This document shows, one piece after another, positions 1-64,000 of a stretch of 64,000 bases of DNA. The stretch comes from Phymorhynchus buccinoides. Lineage: Eukaryota > Mollusca > Gastropoda > Neogastropoda > Raphitomidae. The notes under the pieces were generated by a model. It was not told the DNA's origin and ran no database searches. It saw only the letters and a program-made list of their open reading frames with translations. The translations under genes and the position numbers were made by a program. Where the stretch lies: NCBI GenBank assembly GCA_017654935.2, contig CM065689.1:61636606-61700605 (forward strand), in the 5' to 3' direction. Each line of letters opens with the position of its first letter. Positions within the stretch are counted from its first letter, which is position 1.

Positions 1-630
1 ACCTTGCAGTGGCTGTTGGCCATTGTTGCTCCTCTCCTCCCTATGCAGCTAGGGGATGAGGACAGTGAAGAGCTAGGGTGGTGTAGTTACCAGCTAAACC
101 TTGCAGTGGCTGTTGGCCATTGTTGCTCCTCTCCTCCCTATGCAGCTAGGGGATGAGGACAGTGAAGAGCTAGGGTGGTGTAGTTACCAGCTAAACCTTG
201 CAGTGGCTGTTGGCCATTGTTGCTCCTCTCCTCCCTATGCAGCTAGGGGATGAGGACAGTGAAGAGCTAGGGTGGTGTAGTTACCAGCTAAACCTTGCAG
301 TGGCTGTTGGCCATTGTTGCTCCTCTCCTCCCTATGCAGCTAGGGGATGAGGACAGTGAAGAGCTAGGGTGGTGTAGTTACCAGCTAAACCTTGCAGTGG
401 CTGTTGGCCATTGTTGCTCCTCTCCTCCCTCTACAGCTAGGGGATGAGGACAGTGAAGAGCTAGGGTGGTGTAGTTACCAGCTGAATCTTGCAGTGGCTG
501 TTGGCCGTTGTTGCTCCTCTCCTCCCTCTACAGCTAGGGGATGAGGACAGTGAAGAGCTAGGGTGGTGTAGTTACCAGCTAAACCTTGCAGTGGCTGTTG
601 GCCATTGTTGCTCCTCTTCTCCCTATGCAG

Positions 631-50390
<49,760 letters not shown>

Positions 50391-50639
50391 ACAACTGCCT
50401 TAACTCGATTTTTGAGATTTTTGGCATGCTATATCAGTAGACCAAGGGGCATAACCTGGCAGAGCCTAAAAGTGGTTAAGTGAAAAATAAAGCTGTTATA
50501 AGCAAAAAACAGTTGTAACTAAACCCATTGAATATTTCATGGGGAGGAATACTGTTGTGAGTTGAGTTACCTTAACTGTATTTTAATTTATTCATTTCTT
50601 CTGGATGCACAACTGTCGTAAGTCGACTTACGGTTTTTG

Positions 50640-51236
50640 CATTGCGTTTTTTTTTTATCCATTATTGTTGCTGTTTGTTTCGTCCATTATTGTTGCTGTT
50701 TGTTTCGTCCATTATTGTTGCTGTTTCGTCCATTATTGTTGCTGTTTGTTTCGTCCATTATTGTTGCTGTTTGTGTCGTCCATTATTGTTGCTGTTTGTG
50801 TCGTCCATTATTGTTGCTGTTTGTGTCGTCCATTATTGTTGCTGTTTGTGTCGTCCATTATTGTTGCTGTTTGTGTCGTCCATTATTGTTGCTGTTTGTT
50901 TCGTCCATTATTGTTGCTGTTTGTTTCGTCCATTATTGTTGCTGTTTGTTTCGTCCATTATTGTTGCTGTTTGTTTCGTCCATTATTGTTGCTGTTTGTG
51001 TCGTCCATCATTATTGTTGCTGTTTGTGTCGTCCATTATTGTTGCTGTTTCGTCCATTATTGTTGCTGTTTGTGTCGTCCATTATTGTTGCTGTTTGTGT
51101 CGTCCATTATCGTTGCTGTTTGTTTCGTCCATTATTGTTGCTGTTTGTGTCGTCCATTATTGTTGCTGTTTGTTTCGTCCATTATTGTTGCTGTTTGTTT
51201 CGTCCATTATTGTTGCTGTTTTTTCGAGTTACATTG
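50640..51236. repeat. 25-bp minisatellite, about 25 copies
   Basis: The unit is CCATTATTGTTGCTGTTTGT plus T/GTCGT. It is pyrimidine/T-rich and open in all three + frames, giving false Cys/Val/Leu-rich hydrophobic frames that resemble membrane proteins. The copy at 62758-63353 has a slightly different arrangement of units. Confidence 0.96.
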
Positions 51237-51249
51237 GTAATATACTGAA

Positions 51250-51276
51250 TTATGCGAGAGAGAGAGAGAGAGAGGG

Positions 51277-51312
<36 letters not shown>

Positions 51313-51517
51313 CTGCTGCCTGGTGGCTGCCTTCTACCGCCCCTTCTATGTGCACCTGTTGTAGGGGGATTGTGTTAGGAGAGAGAGACACAAAGAGAGA
51401 GAGAGAGAGGTGAGAGAGAGAGAGAGAGAGAGAGATGAACTGGGTGGCTGCCTTCTACCGCCCCTTCTATCTGCACCTGTTGTAGGGGGATTGTGTTAGG
51501 AGAGAGGTCAGAGAGAG

Positions 51518-51575
<58 letters not shown>

Positions 51576-51742
51576 TGCCTGGTGGCTGCCTTCTACCGCC
51601 CCTTCTATCTGCACCTGTTGTAGGGGGGATTGGTTAGAGAGAGAAAGACACAAAGAGAGAGAGAGAGGTGAGAGAGAGATGAACTGCTGCCTGGTGGCTG
51701 CCTTCTACCGCCCCTTCTATCTGCACCTGTTGTAGGGGGATT
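51250..51742. repeat. (GA)n alternating with a ~70-bp conserved block
   Basis: Long GA tracts alternate with a block containing CTGCTGCCTGGTGGCTGCCT, TCTACCGCCCCTTCTATCTG and CACCTGTTGTAGGGGGATTG. Four blocks occur before the gap. GA tracts of this kind are a frequent cause of assembly breaks, and the gap follows directly. Confidence 0.92.
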
Positions 51743-52242
51743 NNNNNNNNNNNNNNNNNNNNNNNNNNNNNNNNNNNNNNNNNNNNNNNNNNNNNNNNNN
51801 NNNNNNNNNNNNNNNNNNNNNNNNNNNNNNNNNNNNNNNNNNNNNNNNNNNNNNNNNNNNNNNNNNNNNNNNNNNNNNNNNNNNNNNNNNNNNNNNNNNN
51901 NNNNNNNNNNNNNNNNNNNNNNNNNNNNNNNNNNNNNNNNNNNNNNNNNNNNNNNNNNNNNNNNNNNNNNNNNNNNNNNNNNNNNNNNNNNNNNNNNNNN
52001 NNNNNNNNNNNNNNNNNNNNNNNNNNNNNNNNNNNNNNNNNNNNNNNNNNNNNNNNNNNNNNNNNNNNNNNNNNNNNNNNNNNNNNNNNNNNNNNNNNNN
52101 NNNNNNNNNNNNNNNNNNNNNNNNNNNNNNNNNNNNNNNNNNNNNNNNNNNNNNNNNNNNNNNNNNNNNNNNNNNNNNNNNNNNNNNNNNNNNNNNNNNN
52201 NNNNNNNNNNNNNNNNNNNNNNNNNNNNNNNNNNNNNNNNNN
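51743..52242. other. 500-N scaffold gap
   Basis: Exactly 500 N characters, a placeholder length. The true distance is unknown. Confidence 0.99.
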
Positions 52243-53853
52243 GCCCCCACTGTGACGCTGGTTGCAGCACAGATACACACTTTTTCACACATCATTGTAG
52301 TTTGACAACGTTTTGAAGGGGGTCGGTATAGCTGACACCAGGTGTGCATGTTGTACTGGGGGTGTCATGCCGTGCACAACACACAGGTGTGCTTGTCACC
52401 TACACCTTTGTTTTTCTCTGGGTCCTCGGTGCGTTATTTTTTAGGTGGTATTGTTGGTATATTCTAGCAGAGAACTGAGCATTCATCAGATTAATATAAC
52501 TGAAAATTAATCTTGCGCTAATTCATTGATGTGTGTAACCCACACACAGGCCCCTGATATGTTTGAATTCCGTCCTAGTTCGGTTTTGGTGTGGACATAA
52601 ATTCCCATAATCCACTCAAAACTCGTCGAGTGTAGAACAAAGGTTAAGTTTTGATAATCTATCCTCACCCACTAGCATCATCATCACCTATATGCGCTTC
52701 AATAGCTGCCACGAAATAAATCTCACTCTTCTTCTGGCAAATTGGTCAGAATCAGAATTTTCTCCACCTTCTATTTCACTTACCAACAAAAAACTGCCAC
52801 GTACACAGTACACACTATACACGCATTCACTCAAAACGGCCCCTTTCCCACAGAGCTGGAAGGAGGAGGGGTGGGGGAAAGCGGAAGGAGCTAAACGGAT
52901 GGGGGGTATGCATCACATTCCATCATAAACGTACCGTAGGGCTGGTCAAGGTAAATAACGTACTTGATGGCCGAATTGCGGTAAGTCCAAAGTACGATCC
53001 CGGACTACCGGTCTCTCGGATTGAAAGGAGTTATTCTTCCAGAACGGTTTTCCGTTCCAGGATTGAAAGGTATTAAGCTTGAAAACCGGAAAAACCGGTC
53101 TGCAGGATGAAAGAGTTAAGAGAGACAAATCATGTTTTCCTTTGGGCACCGTCAGTTTCTGCACACACCATAGGAATAGATATCCACAAGTTCAAACAGT
53201 TTAATTTGTGTGAATTAAGAGAGACAAATTTCGGCGGAAGCCGGAAAGAGCTGTTTTCATGCTGATGTATAACAGGATGTCAAGTGACTTCTGTTTTGTT
53301 ATAGAGGTGCAATATAGAAACACACAGAATATATGCAATATTGAAACACACAGCATCATACTGCCAATATAGAAAAAACACAGCTATCAGACTGCATATA
53401 GGGAAACACACAGCATCATACTTGAAATATAGAAAACACACAGCATCATACTGCAATATAGAAACACACAGCTCATAACTGCAATATAGAAAAACACAGC
53501 ATCATACTGCAATATAGAAACACACAGCATCATACTGCAATATAGAAACACACAGCATATACTGCCAATATAGAAAACACACAGCATCATAGTGCAATAT
53601 AGAAACACACAGCATCATACTGCAATACTAGAAACACACAGCAATCATACTGCAATATAGAAACACAACAGCATCATACACAACAAATCATAAGATAAAT
53701 ACTAAAATTCTGCAGACGTTTAACGTTCTCAGCACATTGGGCAAATATTGGCCCAGGACAGTCTACCTACCAGCAAATGACAACGACATTCATGCCAAGT
53801 GTTGGATATTTTTAGAAACTGATGACTGTTTATGTTGTGTCTGTGTGCGTAAA

Positions 53854-53859
<6 letters not shown>
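52243..53859. other. Low-accuracy sequence of uncertain position
   Basis: By its context this should be the reverse complement of DNA downstream of the GA-rich array. It has no match elsewhere in the window. It contains a ~28-bp array at 53300-53690 (GAAACACACAGCATCATACT plus GCAATATA) whose units vary by single-base insertions and losses, as raw long reads do. No kinesin exon is recognised on either strand. Confidence 0.6.
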
Positions 53860-53934
<75 letters not shown>

Positions 53935-54150
53935 TAGAAAGAATGCAAATGAACGCTTCTACAAAAATAACTATTACAGAAAGAACAGCTCAATACAGTT
54001 GATGCAAAATCAAAGTAGGCTTTTTGACATGAAACAACAACAGCAACAAAAACTCTGGACAACCAAAAGATCAAAGAATCTTAAATCAACAGTTCATCTC
54101 TCTCTCACATCTCTCTCAGGCAACAGTTCTTGTTTTTTTTTTTTTTTTTT

Positions 54151-54186
<36 letters not shown>

Positions 54187-57100
54187 CTCTCTCTCTCTCT
54201 CTCTCTCAGGCAACAGTCATCTCTCTCTCTCTCTCACCCTCTCTCTCTCTCTTTGTGTCTCTCTCTCATAACACACTCCCCCTACAAAAGGTGCAGATAG
54301 ACGGGGCGGTGAGAAGGCCGCACCAGGCAGCAGTTCATCTCTCTCAACCTCTCTCTCTCTCTTTGTGTCTCTCTCTCTAACACAATCCCCCTACATACAG
54401 GTGCGATAGAAGGGGCGGTAGAAGGCAGCCACCAGGCAGCAGATCATCCTCTTCTCTCACTCTCTCTCTCTCTCTCTCCTCTCCTCTCTCGTGCCTACTC
54501 TCTGACCTCTCTCTAACCACAATCCCCCTACAACAGTGCAGATCGAAGGGCGTAGAAAGGCAGCCACCAGTTCATATCTCTCTCTCTCTCTCTCTCACCT
54601 CTCTTCTCTCTCTTTGTGTCTCTCTCTCAGAACACAATCTCCCTACAACAGGTGCACATAGAAGGGCGGTAGAAGGCAGCCACCAGGCAGCAGATCATCT
54701 CTCTCTCTCTTCTCTCTCTCCTCTCTCTCCTCTCTCTCTCTCTCTCTCGCATAATTCAGTAATTACCAATGTAACTCGAAAAAAACGCAACAATAATGGT
54801 ACGAAACAAACAGAAACAATAATGGACGAAACAAACAGCAACAATAAGGACGACACAAACAGCACAATATGGACGAACAAAACAGCAACGATAATGGACG
54901 ACACAAACAGCAACAATAAGGACGACACAAACAGCAACAATAATGGACGAAACAGAAAACAATAATGACGACACAAACAGCAACAAATAATGAGGACGAC
55001 ACAAACAGCAAAACAGTAATGGACGAAACAAACAGCAACAATAATGGACGAAAACAAACAGCAACAAAATGGACCCTCGCAAAACAACAGCAACAATGAT
55101 GGACGAAACAAACAGCAACAATAATGGACGACACAAACAGCACAATAATCGGACGACACAAAACAGCAACAATAATGGAAGACACAAACAGCAACAATAA
55201 TGGACGACACAAACAGCACAATAAATTGGGTGGGGGACAACAAAACAGCAACAATAATGCGAGAAACAAACAGCAAACAATAATGGACGAAACAGCAACA
55301 ATAATGGACGAAACAAACAGCACAATAATGGACCGAAACAAAACAGCAACAATAATGGATAAAAAAAAAACCGCAATGCAAAAACCGTAAGCGCCTTACG
55401 ACATGTTGTGCATCCAGAAGAAATGAATAAATTAAAATACAGTTAAGGTACACTCAACTCAACAGTATCCTCCCCATGAAATAGTTCAATGGGTTTAGTA
55501 CAAACTGTTTTTGCTTATACCAGCTTATTTTTCACTTAACCACTTTAGGATCTGCAAGGTTATGCCCTGGTCTACTGATATAGCATGCAAAAAATCTCAA
55601 AAAATCGAGTTAAGGCAGTTGTATTTCTGGGCGGCAAGTTACCCCTGGGTAGTGGGAAACAATGGGACAACAAGGTCACAAAACACATGGCGCAAGAGTT
55701 AAGAAAGTTATTCCCCTCTGTCAGTTGGGAAACAATGACAACCAAGGTCACAAAAACATGGCGATAGAGTTAAACAATAGTTACTCCCTGTGGTCAGTTG
55801 GGGAAAACAAGGACAACCAAGGTCACAAAAACACAGGGCGCTAAGAGTTAAAAGAAACAGTTACTCCCTCTTGTCAGTGGGGAAACAATGGACAACCAAG
55901 GTCACCACCGGCGCTAAAGAGTTAAACAATAGTTACTTGCCCCTGTTGTCAGTGGGAACACAATGGACAACCCAAGCACAAAAACACATGCGCTAAGAGT
56001 TAAACTAATAGAAAAACTACTCCCACTGTTGTCAGTTGGGAAACAATGCAACAACCAGTCACACATGGGCTAAGCGTTAAAGAACAGTTACTCCCCTATT
56101 GTCAGTTGAGAAAAAATGGACAACCAAAGGTCACAAAAACACATGGCGCTAAGAGTTAAAGGAGAATTCATTACCTTTTTGTTCATAGGGCCGCTTGCGA
56201 ACGCAGACAGATACTGATGATTTTCATTGGGGTCAGACGATGTAATAGGTCTGTATTTCTAAGTGGGGGGGGGGGGGGGGGGGGGGGGGGACTGCGGAAT
56301 TCACTTGCGAAAAAATAAGGAGAAACAATTGCTATCTCTTAAGAAAGCCGATGAACTTGTTGTTGTCGTATCCTAGGCAGAAAAGACTCAGGGATCATCC
56401 AAACAGCCGAAGCACTTGAACACATGGTCCGAACGCACCAGCTAAGGGTGAGAACATTATGTGTGACGTCTTTGATATTATTTGGTTAGTAATGTATTAC
56501 TGGTAAGCGGACAGTTTGAGTATAGGGTGCACGCTGCAGGACATTCCCGCTTCAGTCTGGGCGTTATCGCTGCCAAGGACGACGCTATTCTGAACGCAAA
56601 CAACTTTTCTTAATTCTGCTCTTGGCCTATAGACATCATACCAGCGTAGAAGTGGCGCTGTTGTTTTTTGGCGGATGACCCGTGTTTTTTCGTTGGCACC
56701 GTGGGTCTTTGTATGATGCCTGATTTTTGGGCGCCTGTCTTTGTGTGATGCAGGTGATCTTTCGGACGCTTTTGCTTGTGTGGTGACGGTGATTGTTTGG
56801 GCATCGTGTCTTTGTTTCATGACCGGTGTCATTTGGACGCCGTTTATATTTGTGCTCGAATTGACTTAAAGTACGTTTGCACGGCTGTGTGTTACTGGTT
56901 TCATCTGATGTATTACATGATTCCGCGACGAGCGGTTTTGAGCTTTGATCATCTACTGTGTGTGATGGTATTTTCGTCACTGCTTTTGAGATTCGCGGTT
57001 CTGCAACGCAAATTTGGGCTGTGTTTATTTGACGTCACTATAGATTGTTACTGTTTTGTAGTGTGTGCAAAGAAGGCTGTTTTTATTAACATTATAGGCA

Positions 57101-59100
57101 GAGAATAGGTTAGTGACAATGCAAATAGGGTGGAAGTGAAGTGAACTTCCAAAAAAACTGGATGGCACAAGTGAAGAGGGAAAGTTTAGACTTAGCTAGC
57201 AGTAGAAGACGACGGACTTTTAGTGGATTAGAGGCAGACACAGTTGGATGAAGTAGAGAAAAATTACTGAACAGTTGTGATTCCTTGGGCCAAACATGTG
57301 ACACGAGATTGGCACTTATAAGCCTGGCATGGTATAACCGGCGTTTTGTGTCTTTATTTTTAATCCGGTGTTCTGCACTGTGATTTATAGATTGCACAGT
57401 ATAACCAGCGGGTCGGGCTGCTTTTTGTGAGAGGATAACGGGCCTTATCACGGTTGTCTTTGTTTCCATCCCGTGTTCCGCACTGTTGATTTGTACCTGA
57501 CCCTTGCGGCAATGGCTTGAATTATGTTATGCCATGGCCCGAATTATGCTTTTTATGCCATTGGGGTTTATGATGATGTTTGCGCCTGTTGCCTGTATCG
57601 AATAAATGTCTTTATTCCCATTCTCTGGGAATTGGTGTTAGTACACCTTGAGGGATATTTGTCTGCTTTGACTTCATGTTATATCGTGAGCAGTTTTGTG
57701 CTAGGCCATTTGACAGGGTATTAATTCATGCATCACGGCGGAAACTAAGGACCTAGTGGTGCAACCAAAAAATACCATAAATGTGTCCAAAGCGTCATTT
57801 GGGAAAGTTCCTGTGGTTTGTGTGTAGTGTGTGTTGTTGCGTTTTCAAGGCATCGAAAAAGGTAAGACTGTTTTTTTCCAGAGATTTGTGTGCAGCAATT
57901 TCCCTTTTTCACCAGCTGGGTTTTTGTTTTGTGCTCCTTAATAGGCCTAGGTCTACTTGCATCAAGCACATGTCAAAGGTCAGCTTCGGAGCACTGACGC
58001 ACTAGGCCTAATCCGCTTTGTTTGGGCTACAACTTGGCACCTTAGTGCTGCTGGACTTATTTAAAAAAATGGCATGCAAAGCCATGGATGCAAAACAAAC
58101 GGGAGGTTCCGGAGCCTAAATCGAAGATTAGAAAGAAATGTTTTATGTGTTGCGTTGATAAAAACAAAATTCCAAATCTACATATATTATTTGCAGCTTA
58201 ATTGCTATCGCAATCTTTTTTTACAACAATTTAAGGTGATCAGTTGGATGGCCGACATTGCCAAGGCGCAAAAAAAAAAAAAAAGGGTTGGGGGGGGGGG
58301 GTGACACTGTAATCCTGTCGGAGTGTATTTCCGGAACAGATATATATCCTCCCGGATTGTATTACCAACTCAGGTATTATCCTATCGGATTTATACGGAA
58401 CAGAGATTATAAGCCTGCTGCATTTATTACTGAAAAAGAGGTTATTATTTCATGCCGGATTTATTACCGGTATCAACAGGGACTCAGATGTCAGACAGAG
58501 TGTGACAGGCGACAGTGTTGGTCATGTCGCCATATTACCAAACAACTCTGTAAAAAAATAAAATGTATGCTGAGTTCCAGGTGGGTTTGACTGGGCCAAG
58601 AGAAAGTTAGACATGTAAGGCCCGCACTCCAGTTAAGGACAAAAAAACGGTTGACCTCGGCACACACTCCACTGTGTGCCGCCCTTCTTTACACACGCTC
58701 TGGGTCAGTTAGAAGCAGAAGAAGAGCGCTCAGTACATTAAAGGCGGACAGTGGAAGAACTCTAGCTATGTGGTAGTATGGTGTAGCTAAGAGTTTGCGC
58801 TTATCGGACCTGTGGTGGGGCGTTGTCCTTTGATTCCGCTTTTTTGCTGGTCCAGCAGAGTGTTATTTCGTATAGCCTACTATGCGTTGTTCAGAGTCAA
58901 ACTTTCCATTTAGGCTATAGTTATCCAACTGAACCCCTAAAGGGATGATACACGATGCTCATTGCTTGCCAAGGCAAGTGGATACACAATAATTTTGTAG
59001 ACCCCGTCTTATTGTTGTTGTCTTAAATAAAAGATTGGTGGAAGGACTACATTACGCAGTCCTGAGTAACGCGAGAAGGAAAGACAGGCAGGCTACATAA
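53860..59100 (-). repeat. Error-rich inverted copy of about 46.9-51.5 kb
   Basis: Collinear in reverse: GA/CT tracts (53858-54760), the 25-bp array (54780-55370), the 71/78-bp array (55630-56165), exon E (56175-56303), antisense remnants (56300-57230) and the unique intron (57230-59100). Differences from the 46.9-51.5 kb copy are dominated by single-base indels spread evenly, including over exon E. A run of 26 Gs at 56265-56290 stands where the exon reads GGCTGC. Confidence 0.9.
56175..56303 (-). pseudogene. KIF2A: Inverted, corrupted copy of kinesin exon E
   Basis: The reverse complement matches exon E with several single-base losses and a 26-base G run. The reading frame is destroyed. It most likely reflects raw-read errors rather than a real pseudogene. 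Confidence 0.85.
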
Positions 59101-59104
59101 AGTA

Positions 59105-60755
59105 GTGTAGCACACTGACTTGGGCAAGCAATGAGCATCGTTATCATCCCCTTTAGGGGTTCCAGTTGGGATAACTAGAGGGCCTAATGAGAAAGTATTG
59201 ATCTGAACAAGCATAGGAGGCTAGACGAAATAACACTCTGCTGGACCAGCTAAAAAAAGCGGTAATCCCTGACAGCGCCCCCACCACAGGTCCAGATAAA
59301 GCGCAAACTCTTAAGCTAACCATTCGTGACCACATAGCTAGATTCTTCCACTGTCCGCCTTTAATGTACATGAGCGCTCTTCTTCTGCTTCTAACCGACA
59401 CCAGCGAGTGTGTAAAGAAGGGCGCACACAAGTGGGGGAGTGGTGTGCCAAGGTCAACCGTTTTTGTCCTTAACTGGGAGTGCGGCTTAACATGTCGACT
59501 TTCTCGTGCACATTCAAACCCACATCATGGGAAATCAGCATACATTTTATTTTTACGAGTTGTTTGGGTAATATGGCGACTATGCAACAAAACTGTGCCT
59601 GTCACATCTGGCTGACATCTGAGTCGATGGTTGATAAAAAATCGCGTAATAACATACCGGTCAGGATAATAACCTCTGTTTCAGTAATAAAAATGAAGCA
59701 GGCTTATATCTCTGTCCAGTAATAAAATCCGTAGGATAATAACCTGATTTGGTAATAAATCCGGGAGGATAAGTATCTCTGTGACGGGGAAACATACGAC
59801 AGGATTAAAGTGTCTTGCGCTTGTGCAATGTCGGCCATCCAGAGATCAATTACGTTGCAGATTGCGATAGCAATTAAGCTGCAAATAAGTATATGTAGAT
59901 TTGGAATGGTTTTATCAGAAGCAAACAATAAAAAACATGCTTCTACTCTTCGATTTAGCTCCGGAACCTCCGTTGTTTTGCATCAGGGGTTTGCAGTGCC
60001 ATATTTTTAAATAAAGTCCAGCACACTAAGGTGCCCAAGTTGATAGCCCAAACCAACAGCGGATAGGCCTAGTGCGTCAGTGCTCAGAAAAGCTGACCTT
60101 GACATGTGCTTGAAGGCAAGTAGACCTAGGCCTAGTAAGGGAGCACAAAACAAAAACACCCAGCTGGTGAAAAAGGGAAAATTGCGCCGCAGCACACATT
60201 CTCTGGAAAAAAAATACAGTTCTTACCTGTTTCGATGCTTGAAAAAACGCCAAAACAACACACCCATCTAACACACAAACACCAGCTAAATTTCCACAAG
60301 GAAGCTTTTGGACACATTTTATGGATTTTTGGTTGCAACACTAAGTCTATTTTTACGCCGTGCTGTTGATGCATGATTAATACACTGTCAAATTAGCGGC
60401 CTAGCACAAAAACTGCTCACGAATATAACATCGACGTCAAAGCAGACAAAAAATATCACTCAAAGTTGTACAAACACCCTTCCAGAGAAGTGGGAATAAG
60501 ACATTTATCGAACAGGCAACCAAGGCCGCAAACATCATCATAAACCAATGGCATAAAAAGCATAATTAGCGGCTCATGGCAGAACATTAATCAAGCCATT
60601 GCCGCCAAGGGTCAGGTACAAATACAACAGTGCGGAACACGGGATGGAAACAAAAGACAAAACGTGATAAGCCCGGTATCCTCTCACAAAACAGCAGCGC
60701 ACCACGCTGGGTTATACTGTGCCAAATAATAAAATCAAACAGTGCAGAACACCGG
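59105..60755 (+). repeat. Error-rich direct copy of about 47.03-48.64 kb
   Basis: After a turn-around at about 59100 the sequence runs forward again, matching 47025-48640 with dense 1-base indels. Together with 53.86-59.10 kb it forms a very large inverted repeat with almost no loop. Confidence 0.9.

Positions 60756-64000
<3,245 letters not shown>

Noticed and set aside
50605..51364. Overlapping frames rich in Cys, Val, Leu, resembling membrane proteins (also 62721-63415)
   Set aside because: All three frames are open because the 25-bp unit has no stop. The units are not bound to one frame, and the rc copy behaves the same way.
56175..56303. Inverted kinesin exon as a real pseudogene or second gene
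   Set aside because: Errors are spread evenly over intron and exon as one-base indels, and the whole segment is inverted with its introns. Raw-read artefact fits better.

Overview
The window is nuclear DNA of an animal, most likely a marine invertebrate and perhaps a gastropod mollusc (taxon is inference). The grounds are standard-code coding exons with GT-AG splice sites, introns of 6 to 17 kb, CR1/Jockey-type LINE fragments, TTAA- and TAA-flanked DNA transposons, and a very high load of minisatellites. There are no bacterial operons, rRNA or tRNA genes or CRISPR arrays.

The host gene is on the + strand: a kinesin-13 (KIF2A/KIF2C class, a microtubule-depolymerising kinesin). Five exons are recognisable at 631-861, 16683-16740, 33574-33681, 39634-39790 and 49734-49837. 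Their splice phases are mutually compatible (0, 1, 1, 2, 1). They encode the acidic/Ser-rich N-terminal linker, the basic kinesin-13 neck and the first beta strand of the motor domain. The true start codon lies left of the window, and the ATPase core lies right of it or is lost in the assembly problem described below.

Layout. 1-678: a 97-bp array made of copies of the first exon's acceptor. 862-16682 (intron): microsatellites, a 62-bp palindrome-jointed array, MITEs, LINE tails, and 67-bp and 116-bp arrays. 16741-33573 (intron): an intronic ORF with 12-aa repeats and an N-myristoylation-like start (17790-18977), a TTAA MITE, and two nested Academ-like DNA transposons (19706-27627 containing 19896-23182) sitting in a GTTGTCCATAA-type minisatellite. 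A LINE inserted in a TIR element follows at 30951-33480. 33682-39633 (intron): 40-bp, 59-bp and GTGTTGTCTTATCAACA-type arrays. 39791-49733 (intron): an array made of copies of the exon 4 donor, a 93-bp array, a LINE fragment and antisense coding remnants.

Assembly. From 51743 the sequence is not trustworthy as genome structure. A 500-N gap (51743-52242) is followed by an error-rich stretch. That stretch holds an inverted copy of about 46.9-51.5 kb (about 53.86-59.10 kb), then a turn-around, then a direct copy (59.105-60.755 kb). A clean second copy of about 48.64-51.74 kb follows (60.756-64.000 kb). The last recognisable kinesin exon therefore appears three times. The best reading is a hairpin or uncorrected long-read fill joining two haplotype copies.

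The two most interesting points are (i) the nested transposons with TAA target duplications, which encode a protein with XPG/PIN-like acidic motifs and a C-terminal Tesmin/TSO1-like CXC zinc cluster, and (ii) the repeated origin of minisatellites at exon-intron borders of the kinesin gene, which multiplies decoy splice sites.
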